Assembly: GCA_947442905.1 (NCBI GenBank)
Contig: CANEWV010000039.1
Span: 1-9,235, forward strand
DNA: 9,235 nucleotides
DNA from: Chitinophagaceae bacterium
Lineage (GTDB): Bacteria > Bacteroidota > Bacteroidia > Chitinophagales > Chitinophagaceae
Direction: 5' to 3'
Made by a program: the position numbers and the translations under genes. Under the pieces are notes generated by a model that did no database searches, was not told where the DNA came from, and saw nothing but the letters and a program-made list of their open reading frames with translations. Of this stretch, positions 1 to 8,100 are shown piece by piece (position 1 is the stretch's first letter; each line of letters begins with the position of its first letter).

Positions 1-41
1 AAAGTGCTGAGCAACATAACTGCAACGAATATTTTTTTCAT
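1..41 (-). CDS. N-terminus of an exported protein (partial, cut by window edge)
   Basis: Reading leftwards, an ATG at 41-39 opens a frame that stays open to the window edge and encodes MKKIFVAVMLLST. A Lys-Lys start followed by a hydrophobic run is the beginning of a Sec signal peptide, so the product is probably periplasmic, outer-membrane or a lipoprotein. The start lies 10 nt after the stop codon of the LacI-type regulator on the same strand, which suggests co-transcription with it. Only 13 codons are visible, so neither function nor family can be named. Given the surroundings, another lyase or a glycan-handling protein is possible, but that is inference from context only. A chance ORF cannot be fully excluded at this length, though the position and the signal-peptide character argue for a real gene. 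Confidence 0.6.
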   Translation of the reverse strand, partial: MKKIFVAVMLLST

Positions 42-51
42 GGTTTTATTT

Positions 52-1065
52 TTATCGTCTTTTTGATGACGTTCTTATAAAAAGTTTAGGCTTGATAATT
101 ATTTCTTGATCAGACATGCCTGCTGCACCACTCATCATTTCTATATATGCCCTTGCAGTTGCTTTGCCAATTTCAAATGCATACATTTCTACACTTGAAA
201 TAGCAGGTGTTACGAGACTTACAATAGGTTCGTTGTTAAAACCTACAAGTCCAATGTCATGCGGCATCGAGAGTCCTTTTTCTTTAATGGCAAGCATGGC
301 TCCAATGGCCATACGGTCACTAATGGTAAAAATGGCATCGGGTCTATTTTTGGAAGCGAGTAGTTCTTTGGTTGCTTCGTAAGCGTATTGTTGGTTAAAA
401 TCGCAGTGAATAATATGGCCTTTATCTGCACGTAAGCCATGTGTCTTAAGGGTTTGGAGGTAACCTTCCATTCTTTTATTACTAATATTTAAATTTTCGG
501 GCCCTGCTAAAATGGCTATTTTTTTATAGCCCTGTTCTATTAAATGTTCAGTTGCTTGCCTTCCGCCATCTATATTGTCAAGTCTAATTTTTGGGGCCTC
601 AATATTATTTACAATACGGTCAAATAAAACGAGCGGAATTTTTTTGTCTTGTATTTTTTTGATGTGCTCAAAAATTTTAGTTTCACTAGAAACCGATACA
701 ATAAATCCATCTACTAAACTATCAAGTAATCTTTTAGTGTTTACAATTTCTCTTCCGTAGCTCTCGTCACTTTGACAAACCATTACGGTGTAGCCTGCTT
801 CTAAAGCAACCTCATCAATGCCTTTAACCATGGTTGCAAGAACGTAATCTAGGTTGGGGATGATGACCCCAATGGTATTTGTTTGTCTGTTAAGTAGGCT
901 AAGAGCAAGTCTATTGGGTTGATAATCTAGTTTTTCGGAAAGGGCTTTTACGGCAGCCTTGGTTTCAGCTTTAACATCTGGTGCGTCCCTTAAAGCTCTA
1001 CTTACTGTCGATGTAGATATATTAAGGGCAATAGCGATGTCTTTTATGGTGATTTGTTTTTCCAT
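52..1065 (-). CDS. LacI/GalR-family transcriptional regulator of the polyuronate locus
   Basis: The product is 337 residues, the usual length for a full LacI-family repressor. The N-terminal helix-turn-helix spans about residues 5-26 (TIKDIAIALNISTSTVSRAL), and the hinge region follows at about 46-62 (LDYQPNRLALSLLNR), containing the minor-groove-binding Leu pattern. A periplasmic-binding-protein-like sensor domain runs from about residue 63 (NTIGVIIPNLDY) to the end. The GFNNEPIVSLVTPAISSVE segment matches the usual VGFDD..P.lTTV region, with the GF-N-N-E variant that I recall as common in Bacteroidota paralogues. It is a cytoplasmic DNA-binding protein, transcribed divergently from the lyase/SusCD operon and separated from it by a palindrome suited to this family. 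Local repression with autoregulation is therefore likely. The ligand cannot be read from the sequence; an unsaturated uronate, DEH or KDG is a reasonable guess. The ATG at 1065-1063 fits the family start (MEKQITIKDIA). Confidence 0.93.
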   Translation of the reverse strand: MEKQITIKDIAIALNISTSTVSRALRDAPDVKAETKAAVKALSEKLDYQPNRLALSLLNRQTNTIGVIIPNLDYVLATMVKGIDEVALEAGYTVMVCQSDESYGREIVNTKRLLDSLVDGFIVSVSSETKIFEHIKKIQDKKIPLVLFDRIVNNIEAPKIRLDNIDGGRQATEHLIEQGYKKIAILAGPENLNISNKRMEGYLQTLKTHGLRADKGHIIHCDFNQQYAYEATKELLASKNRPDAIFTISDRMAIGAMLAIKEKGLSMPHDIGLVGFNNEPIVSLVTPAISSVEMYAFEIGKATARAYIEMMSGAAGMSDQEIIIKPKLFIRTSSKRR

Positions 1066-1299
1066 AGAGTGGTATAAAATTAGGGGCCAATGGATACAAT
1101 TTACGAGAAATTGCCGGTAGCGTTACCGGTAACGTTATCGGCAATATTATTGATATAATATCTAACAAAAAGACTTATTATTTAGAAAAATATTAATAAA
1201 ATAGTCCAAAATATAGATAAAATTACAGACCTTCTCTATCAAGTTCCTATTCAATTACGCTTAATATTACCTCACGATTGATTGATTCTTAACTGCCTT
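1066..1299. promoter_or_regulatory. Divergent intergenic promoter region between the lacI-type gene and the lyase operon
   Basis: This 234-bp non-coding stretch separates the divergent regulator and PL17 starts and must hold promoters for both directions. It is very A+T-rich except for a GC-rich palindrome at 1110-1145. I looked for the Bacteroidota sigma-ABfr pattern (TTG around -33, TAnnTTTG around -7). The best plus-strand guess is TTG at 1150-1152 with a poor TATTATTT at 1176-1183, which is a weak match with a spacing of about 23 bp. No convincing minus-strand promoter was found. The roughly 115 bp from 1185 to 1299 would then be a long 5' leader. I see no strong hairpin in it and no purine-rich ribosome-binding site before the ATG at 1300. 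Confidence 0.6.
1110..1145. promoter_or_regulatory. Compound palindromic operator, probable LacI-type repressor binding site
   Basis: A 36-bp inverted repeat is centred between 1127 and 1128, with 16 of 18 base pairs complementary; the mismatched pairs are 1117/1138 and 1120/1135. Its core, CGTTACCGGTAACG (1121-1134), is a perfect palindrome. Two further 16-bp near-palindromes with a central CG lie inside it: CCGGTAGCGTTACCGG (1114-1129, centre 1121/1122) and CCGGTAACGTTATCGG (1126-1141, centre 1133/1134). They share the middle CCGG and have centres 12 bp apart. A central CpG within a GTAACGTTAC-like palindrome is the typical LacI/PurR-family operator form, and the adjacent divergent gene encodes such a protein. 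Which centre is used, or whether two dimers bind, cannot be decided here. Confidence 0.75.
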
Positions 1300-3510
1300 A
1301 TGAAAAAAACTACATCATTTTTTTTGAGTGTAACACTTGTGTTATTGACCCAAATAGTTGGGTATGCGCAAAAGCATCCTATTGCATTTTCTACGGCAGC
1401 TGACATAGCACTCGTTAAAAAAAATATTTCTGTTAATCCACTAATAAAACAATCGTTTGAAGAAATTAAAACATCAGTAGACGCCGTTTTAGGAAAAGAT
1501 ATTGATGTGCCTGTTCCAAAAGATGCAGGTGGTGGATACACGCATGATAAACACAAGGACAATTACAACTTAATGTTTAACAGCGGGATGCTCTACCAAT
1601 TAACGGGCGATGTTAAATATGCAAAGCTTGTAAAAGATTTGTTTTTCAAATACGCGGTTTTAAATCCCACATTAAAAAATCATCCGCAGGCAACAAGTAG
1701 TTCTCCAGGTCGAATTTTTTGGCAGGCACTCAATGATGCCAATTGGCTTGTATACGCTGGTCTTGCATTTGATTTGATTCATAATTACTTAACCCCCGCC
1801 GAAAGAGCGCAAATTATAGCAGGCGCCTTTAAGCCTGAGGTAGATTATTTTACAAAAGAAATTACCCCTTGGTTTGATTTAATTCATAACCATGCCGTTT
1901 GGGCTTGTGCCGGTGTTGGAATTGTTGGTATCGCTACAGACAATGAAGACTATGTGCAAATGGCATTATACGGTTCAAAAAAAGATGGGAAAGCGGGGTT
2001 AACAGCGCATTTAGATGGCTTGTTCTCTCCAAATGGTTATTACAATGAAGGTCCTTATTACACCAGATACGCAGTTCTCCCATTCTTTTTATTTGCGAGT
2101 GCAGTCAATCATGCAAAGCCTGAAATTAAAATATTTGAAAGACGGAATAAAATTTTAAAACAAGCTTTAGATGGCGCGTTGGAGCAAACCAATTTAGATG
2201 GTGGTTTTTACAGCTATAACGACGCGTTAAAAGAAAAGACTTTTATTTCAAATGAAATTGTTGTGGCGCTAAATATTGCTTGGGAAGTTTATGGAGCCAA
2301 TGCTGCTTACTTGCCGGTAGCTAAAGCGCAAAATAGAGTTACACTTAGTAAGGGTGGCCTTGGTGTGAGTCAAGCACTTTTGCAAAATAAAAGTATCCCT
2401 CCGTTTTATCCATACAAATCAGTGGTGTTTACGGATGGGGCAAATGGAAATATGGGTGGTGTTTCTGTACTACGTAATGGGAAAGATAAAAATCTTACTT
2501 CTTTAATTTTTAAATATAGTTCGCATGGTTTATCGCACGGTCATTACGATAAACTAAACATCAACTTGTACGATAACGGAAACGAGATTTTACAAGATTA
2601 TGGCGCAGCGCGTTTTATTAACATCGAACAAAAATATGGTGGCAGGTATTTGCCTGAAACTAAATCCTATGCGCAGCAAACAATTGCACACAATACCATC
2701 ACCGTAGATGAAAAAAGCCATTTTAACGGTGTGGAGGCTGTGAGTGAAAAACACAACCCTGTTCCTTTATACAATAAAGTGGGAGACTATGCGGTGCAAG
2801 CAAGTTCGGCGCTTGATACCAATGCCTATCAAAATGTACAACTGCATAGAAGCGTATACATAGTTGCAATTCCGGGCGCTACCAAGCCACTTGTAGTAGA
2901 TTTTTTTAGAACGATGTCTAATACGGAGCATCAATATGATTTGCCTTTCAATTATATAGGTAATGTTATTTCTACAAATTTCAAATACACAACGCATGGT
3001 AATGCCATGCAAACATTGGGTAGTAAAAATGGCTATCAGCATATTTGGAAAGAGGCATCTGCAAAAGTGAAAGCGCCTTTTACGCAGTTCACTTTTTTAA
3101 ATAACCAGTCATTTTATACGATTACAAGCCACGTGCAAGATTCGGCTCAAGTGTTTTTTACAAGGTCAGGTGCAAACGATCCCAACTTTAATTTAAGAAG
3201 AGAGCCTTCTTTTATCACAAGAACGAGGGCAAAAAATATGCTCGCATTAAACGTTGTTGAACTGCACGGAAATTTTAATCCTATATCAGAAATTACTACA
3301 AACTCATACACAAAAGTTTCTTCTATCGCACCGGTAGTAGACACCGATTTGTATAGTGGTGCCGAAATTGTAATTGGAGGTAAGCGCTTATTGGTGCTTC
3401 AGTCCAATACAAAGTTTGATGGTAAAACGGCGCATCAAATTACAATCAATGGAGTTTCATATAGTTGGGAAGGCCCGTATGTGGTTTACTTAGAAAATAA
3501 AAAATTATAA
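1300..3510 (+). CDS. PL17-family exolytic oligoalginate lyase (heparinase II/III-like), exported
   Basis: The predicted product of 736 residues removes unsaturated monouronate from the ends of alginate oligomers by beta-elimination in the periplasm. Residues 1-24 form a signal peptide (MKKTTSFFLSVTLVLLTQIV, cut near GYAQ/K). An alpha/alpha-toroid follows to about residue 350, then a heparinase II/III-like beta-sandwich. The PL17 active-site pattern is visible: Asn197-His198 in IHNHAVW, Tyr254 in NEGPYYTRYA, and Tyr450 in GGRYLPET. The expected zinc ligands are His415 (SHGHYDKL), Asp433 (LQDYGAARF) and His464 (TIAHNTITVD). From memory, the last four positions have the same numbers as the key residues of the characterised enzyme Alg17c, of nearly identical length; that match needs an alignment. 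ATG 1300 is preferred over the in-frame TTG at 1282 because it starts the MKK signal peptide directly. It is the first gene of the operon. The substrate could also be another beta-1,4-polyuronate. Confidence 0.92.
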   Translation: MKKTTSFFLSVTLVLLTQIVGYAQKHPIAFSTAADIALVKKNISVNPLIKQSFEEIKTSVDAVLGKDIDVPVPKDAGGGYTHDKHKDNYNLMFNSGMLYQLTGDVKYAKLVKDLFFKYAVLNPTLKNHPQATSSSPGRIFWQALNDANWLVYAGLAFDLIHNYLTPAERAQIIAGAFKPEVDYFTKEITPWFDLIHNHAVWACAGVGIVGIATDNEDYVQMALYGSKKDGKAGLTAHLDGLFSPNGYYNEGPYYTRYAVLPFFLFASAVNHAKPEIKIFERRNKILKQALDGALEQTNLDGGFYSYNDALKEKTFISNEIVVALNIAWEVYGANAAYLPVAKAQNRVTLSKGGLGVSQALLQNKSIPPFYPYKSVVFTDGANGNMGGVSVLRNGKDKNLTSLIFKYSSHGLSHGHYDKLNINLYDNGNEILQDYGAARFINIEQKYGGRYLPETKSYAQQTIAHNTITVDEKSHFNGVEAVSEKHNPVPLYNKVGDYAVQASSALDTNAYQNVQLHRSVYIVAIPGATKPLVVDFFRTMSNTEHQYDLPFNYIGNVISTNFKYTTHGNAMQTLGSKNGYQHIWKEASAKVKAPFTQFTFLNNQSFYTITSHVQDSAQVFFTRSGANDPNFNLRREPSFITRTRAKNMLALNVVELHGNFNPISEITTNSYTKVSSIAPVVDTDLYSGAEIVIGGKRLLVLQSNTKFDGKTAHQITINGVSYSWEGPYVVYLENKKL

Positions 3511-3522
3511 AACAAAATAGAT

Positions 3523-3879
3523 ATGTCAGTAGAATTAAATGGAGCGAAGCGAACGGGTTTTATTACAAACGAATCGGTTTCGGAAGAGCAAATGGCACCT
3601 GGGTTGTCAAGAAAAATTATGGCTTACGACAATTCGGTAATGCTGGTGCGTGTTGAATTTGAAAAAGGTGGCGTAGGTGCGCTTCATCAACATCATCATG
3701 TGCAACTTACCAATGTTGAAAGCGGTGTATTTGAAATAGAAATTGACGGCAACAAGCAAATTCTAAAAGCAGGCGATGTATTTCATGTTCCTTCTAATGT
3801 AATACATGGTGCCGTATGTTTAGAAAAAGGGGTGCTTGTAGACGTGTTTTCACCCATGAGAGAAGATTTTTTTAATTAA
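3523..3879 (+). CDS. kdgF: KdgF-like cupin, unsaturated monouronate linearisation
   Basis: The product is a 118-residue single-domain cupin without a signal peptide, so it is expected in the cytoplasm. KdgF proteins convert 4,5-unsaturated monouronates from pectin or alginate breakdown into linear 4-deoxy-5-ketouronate. The first cupin motif reads GALHQHHHVQLTNVESG, and the second, KAGDVFHVPSNVIHGA, follows about 20 residues later. Likely metal ligands are His55, His57, Gln61 and His95, arranged as in the HxHxHEQ...PxxxxHG pattern of KdgF. Relative to that pattern Pro is replaced by His58 and Glu by Val60, which gives an unusual HQHHH run. The ATG lies 12 bp after the PL17 stop, indicating co-transcription and probably translational coupling. 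Its place next to an enzyme that releases exactly this kind of monomer strengthens the call. A generic cupin with another role remains possible. Confidence 0.85.
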   Translation: MSVELNGAKRTGFITNESVSEEQMAPGLSRKIMAYDNSVMLVRVEFEKGGVGALHQHHHVQLTNVESGVFEIEIDGNKQILKAGDVFHVPSNVIHGAVCLEKGVLVDVFSPMREDFFN

Positions 3880-3896
3880 TCCAATAATTCAAAAGT

Positions 3897-5075
3897 TTGA
3901 AAAAATACTTTTCAATATTACTACTTTGTTTAGCGCATCAGGTCTTGTTTGCGCAAGTGAGTCTTAAGTTCAATTCTCATGATGAGATGTCTTTGAAAAA
4001 AGTGAAGGCATTAGTTAGTGTGGGGGATAAAAACATGAAGAAAGGCTTTGAGGAGCTTATCAAGGCGGCTGATGCGGCACTTACATTTAGGCCCGTAAGT
4101 GTAATTGAAAAACAAAATAATCCTCCAAGTGGTGACAAACACGATTATATGAGTTTGGCCCCTTATTTCTGGCCCAATCCGGATACAAAAGATGGACTGC
4201 CTTATATTAGGAAAGATGGACAGGTTAATCCTGAAGTGTCTAATTATAAAGACAAGGAATATATGCCTAAGCTATGTTCTGTGCTCGAAACCCTTGGTTT
4301 AGCCTATTACTTTACAAATGATGAGCGCTATGCCAAACATGCCTCAAAACTTATAAGCGTTTGGTTTATTGACACTGCTACTAAAATGAATCCTAATTTA
4401 AATTTTGGTCAAGCAGTAAAGGGAGAAAATGATGGAAGAGGGGCTGGCTTGATAGATACACGACACCTTATTAAAGTAATTGATGCAGTTGGTTTTATTG
4501 GTTCGTCAGCTGCATGGACATCTAGTCAGGACAAGCAGCTGAAAAGCTGGTTTGTGCAGTTTTTGAATTGGATGCAAACTAGTAAAAATGGGACTGCAGA
4601 ATTAAAGGCTACCAACAATCATGGAATCTGGTTTGATGCGCAAAGACTTTCATTTGCACTTTATACCAACAATACAAAAAATGCAAATGAAGTAATTGAG
4701 AGCGCAAAACAACGACTCGAAAAGCAAATGAATGCAGATGGGTTATTTCCAGCAGAGCTTGCTAGAACAACATCGCTTCATTATTCTTTATTTGTTGTTG
4801 AAGCTTTTTTGAAAGTGGCACAGTTGTCGACTAATGCTGGAGTTGATTTTTGGAGTTTTACTGCAAGCAATGGTAATTCTTTACAAAAAGCATGCGACAC
4901 ATTGCTGCCGTTTTTAATTCAGCAAAAAAAGTGGACAGGAGAGCAGATTAAGCCATTCAATTACGATGAAGCAATTCCATTTTTTGCAGCTCTTGCCAAT
5001 AAAAAAAACTGCCAAAACTGTATTGATAAGTTAGCACAAAATAATTCATATAAAATCTTACAAAGTATCTATTAA
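3897..5075 (+). CDS. Exported alginate-lyase-family protein (PF05426 type, PL38- or PL5-like)
   Basis: The product has 392 residues, with a signal peptide at 1-19 or 20 (MKKYFSILLLCLAHQVLFAQ). The mature protein looks like an (alpha/alpha) toroid of the PF05426 alginate lyase superfamily. Recognisable parts are DYMSLAPYFWPNP (83-95), GLPYIRKDGQVNPE (100-113), GAGLIDTRH (182-190), TNNHGIWFDAQ (239-249, with Asn241-His242) and ELARTTSLHYSLF (287-299, with Arg290 and Tyr296). The Asn-His and Arg...Tyr sets correspond to the catalytic residues of PL5-type lyases. The DYMSLAPYFWPNP and NPE features resemble the PL38 proteins of Bacteroidota, where alginate- and glucuronan-cleaving activities are known. 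A CxxC pair sits near the C-terminus (Cys372, Cys375). The start codon is TTG: no ATG lies in frame upstream, and the next in-frame ATG (codon 31) would remove the signal peptide. The gene lies 17 bp after the cupin gene. Endo- or exo-action cannot be told from sequence. Confidence 0.8.
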   Translation: MKKYFSILLLCLAHQVLFAQVSLKFNSHDEMSLKKVKALVSVGDKNMKKGFEELIKAADAALTFRPVSVIEKQNNPPSGDKHDYMSLAPYFWPNPDTKDGLPYIRKDGQVNPEVSNYKDKEYMPKLCSVLETLGLAYYFTNDERYAKHASKLISVWFIDTATKMNPNLNFGQAVKGENDGRGAGLIDTRHLIKVIDAVGFIGSSAAWTSSQDKQLKSWFVQFLNWMQTSKNGTAELKATNNHGIWFDAQRLSFALYTNNTKNANEVIESAKQRLEKQMNADGLFPAELARTTSLHYSLFVVEAFLKVAQLSTNAGVDFWSFTASNGNSLQKACDTLLPFLIQQKKWTGEQIKPFNYDEAIPFFAALANKKNCQNCIDKLAQNNSYKILQSIY

Positions 5076-5115
5076 AATAAAACAATACGATTGATTAAAA
5101 TTTAAAATTGCCCAT

Positions 5116-8100
5116 ATGAAAAAAATCAGAAGTTTAGTTTTTCTGTTGCTTCTATTTATTACTTCTTCAGTAATTGCACAGAATAAACAAATAACCGGTA
5201 AGGTTATTAACAAAGAAACAGGAGCTCCACTTGAAGGACTATCTGTTATGGCCGATAAAACAACACAAGGTGTTGTTACAAAGGCTGATGGTAGCTATAG
5301 TATTTCAGTGAAAACGGGAACCAATTCATTGGTATTCTCTTTTGTTGGATTTGAAACAAAAGTTATATCCATAGGATCCAAGAAAAGCATTGACGTCGAA
5401 ATGACCGTAGCAGTAGCCGAAGGATCTGAGGTTGTTGTTGTAGGTTATGGTACGCAAAAGAAGTCTAGTTTAACGGGCGCTATTGCTAAATTTAAAAATG
5501 AAAAATTAGATGAAGCCCCAGTTTCGAGACTAGATCAAGCTTTGCAAGGTAAAATTGCAGGTGTGCAAATTCAAAACGTTTCATCTGAAGCAGGTGCGGC
5601 ACCAAAAATTACTATCAGAGGTATTAGTTCTCTAAATGCAGGATCTAGCCCACTCATCGTAATTGATGGTATGCCAGTTCCTGATGGATTGTCTTTTTTA
5701 AATCCGGCCGACGTTGAATCTATTGAAGTTTTAAAAGATGCTGCTTCTGCTGCCATTTATGGTTCTAGAGGAGCAAGTGGTGTTATTATGGTCACTACAA
5801 AAAAGGGTAGTGTTAGTAAAACAAAATACAATTTCAAATTTGCTTCTGGACAGAAAAAAGATTACAAGCGTTATGATATCATGACTACAAAAGAATATGT
5901 AGGAATGCTTTTTAACGAAATGAAAGCAAGATCAGTAGATCCTAATGTAGTTCAATCTACCAATACTGTAATTGATGCGGATAGAGCTTCATACATTATC
6001 GAAACGCAATTATTAAGAGGTCAATCTACCGATTGGCAATCTGAGTCTTTACGTCCAGGATCATTTAAAAATATTCAATTGAATGCATCTGGTGGATCTA
6101 AAGATGTTCGTTATTTTGTTTCAGGTGGTTATCAAAATGATGAGGGGATGATGAACAAGAGTAACTACGAAAAATTTAATGTTAGAACAAAAGTGGACGT
6201 TGATTTTAGTAAAAAAGTTAAATTGTCTCTTAACGTCAATCCATCTTACGCTAAAAGAATTTCCCCATCACAAAACTTTACCAATTTCTGGAGAATGCCA
6301 CGTTGGTTGCCTGTTTATCATAACGATTTAACTGCAGGCATTGTGAGAACAAATCCGCAATACTCAAGAATCTTACAAGGAGACTTTTCTCATCCAAGAC
6401 ATTTTTCTGGTTTAAAGTACACAGGATTAATGCCTGATGGTTCTACTTGGACGTCGCCTACTACTTCAAACCCAAGTGGATCTGCACAACAGAATCCATT
6501 GTCAGATGTATTAAGATCTGATATCGCTAGTAATGAATACAGATTACAATCTTCTGCCGAATTAACTATTCAATTAGCGAAAGGTTTAGTATTTAAATCG
6601 CTAGCTACAAGCATGGTAAACTTTACCAATGGCTTAAACTTTTATGAGCGTGACTATAATAGTGAAGGTTCAAATAATAGTGGATTGTTTATTAATAATA
6701 ATTACACGGACCTCTTATCTGAAAACATGTTTAATTATACAAAGTCAGTTAAAAAACATGATTTTGCATTATTGGCAGGTTTTACTTCACAAACTACAAA
6801 GGTTAAAAATCAGCAAACCGCTGGTATCGATTTTCCAAGTGATGATATTAGAACACTAAATAGTGCTGCTCAAATTGATGCTTCTAGAACGTCAGGTACC
6901 AATAATCAAATTGGATTATTGTCTTACCTAGGTCGTTTAAATTATGCGTATGATGATAAATACTTGGTTTCTGTAAGTTTTAGAACAGATGGTAGCTCGT
7001 ATTTTGGAAACGGAAAGAAATGGGGAAGTTTCCCTTCTATTTCTGGAGGCTGGGTGCTTAGCAAAGAAAAATTCATGGCTAACATAGACTGGATAAGCAA
7101 CTTAAAGCTGCGCGCTAGTTATGGTGTGTCAGGAAATAACAGAATTGTAGACTTTGCATTCCTAGATTTATTATACGGAGCCAATTACACCTATGGCGGT
7201 GGAACGGGTGTATCAGCGCCAGGATTGGTGAGCTCTAATTCATTCTTATCTAACCCAAATATTACATGGGAAAGTACAGGTCAAACTAACTTTGGTGTAG
7301 ATCTATCTATGTTTAAGAATAGAATTGGTTTAACGCTAGACATTTACAAGTCTAAAACCGATAAGTTATTATTACAACAGTCTGCGATGGCATTTACAGG
7401 TGTGCCACAGTTTTGGAATAACTTAGGTAGTTTAGAAAACAAAGGTTTTGAAATTGAATTGAACACTAAAAATGTTCAGGGTAGAAACTTTAGTTGGACG
7501 ACTTCAGCAAATATTTCGCACAACCAAAATAAAATTTTAGAACTTGGTACTGAAGCCTTTTTATTAAATCAGGGTGAGCGTACCGAAGTGTACAGAAACA
7601 AAGTGGGTGATCCACTGGTTGTTTATTATGGCTTTAAAACAGATGGCGTTTGGCTTTCACAGGATCAAATCACAAAATCTGGTTTGAAATCATCTCTGTC
7701 TAGCATATTTGCTCCTGGTGGATTAAAAGTTGTAGACGTTAATAAAGATGGTGTATTAGATAACGCCGACAGAACAGATTTGGGTAATCCATATCCTGAT
7801 TTTAACTGGGGTATTACCAATACGTTTAAGTTTGGAGGGTTTGATTTTAGCTTTTTAATGCAAGGTGTTCAGGGTGGAAAAATCATTAATGGTGACCCTA
7901 ACTACAATGAATCTAGGAGAACCATTAAGGTCTACAATCAAAACAGATGGATCAGTCCTAATTATCCGGGTGATGGTAAAACACCATTTTCAACCAATGG
8001 ATTTAACTGGATGCTTACTGATTATGTGATTGAAGATGCTTCTTATTTTGCATTGCGTGAAGTTAACTTTGGCTATACTTTACCGGATCAGATCACTAAG

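Noticed and set aside
116..760. Plus-strand open frames opposite the regulator gene (116-382 and 575-760)
   Set aside because: They are antisense to a clearly recognisable LacI-family gene and have no start context or family resemblance of their own.
1110..1145. The strong palindrome read as an intrinsic terminator
   Set aside because: It lies upstream of both divergent genes rather than behind either, has no T-tract after a GC stem, and its internal symmetry fits repressor half-sites.
1205..1242. Possible minus-strand promoter for the regulator (reverse complement TATATTTTGG near 1206-1215, TTG at 1240-1242)
   Set aside because: The -7 box has one extra base and the gap of about 24 bp is longer than expected for the Bacteroidota consensus, so I do not list it as a feature.
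1282..1299. Upstream in-frame TTG start for the PL17 gene, adding MILNCL before MKKTT
   Set aside because: The added residues would put a Cys-containing extension before a standard MKK signal peptide. The ATG at 1300 gives a normal N-terminus and a length matching the family.
2311..2321. An 11-bp exact repeat of the left operator arm (TTGCCGGTAGC) inside the PL17 coding sequence
   Set aside because: The second half-site does not follow, so there is no palindrome, and the bases encode ordinary protein sequence (LPVAK).
2767..3344. Minus-strand open frames inside the PL17 gene
   Set aside because: They are shadows of the coding strand, with low-complexity or unlikely protein sequences.
6644..6859. 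A 71-residue plus-strand frame inside susC
   Set aside because: It is out of frame within a continuous, well-conserved SusC barrel region and shows no sign of a programmed frameshift.
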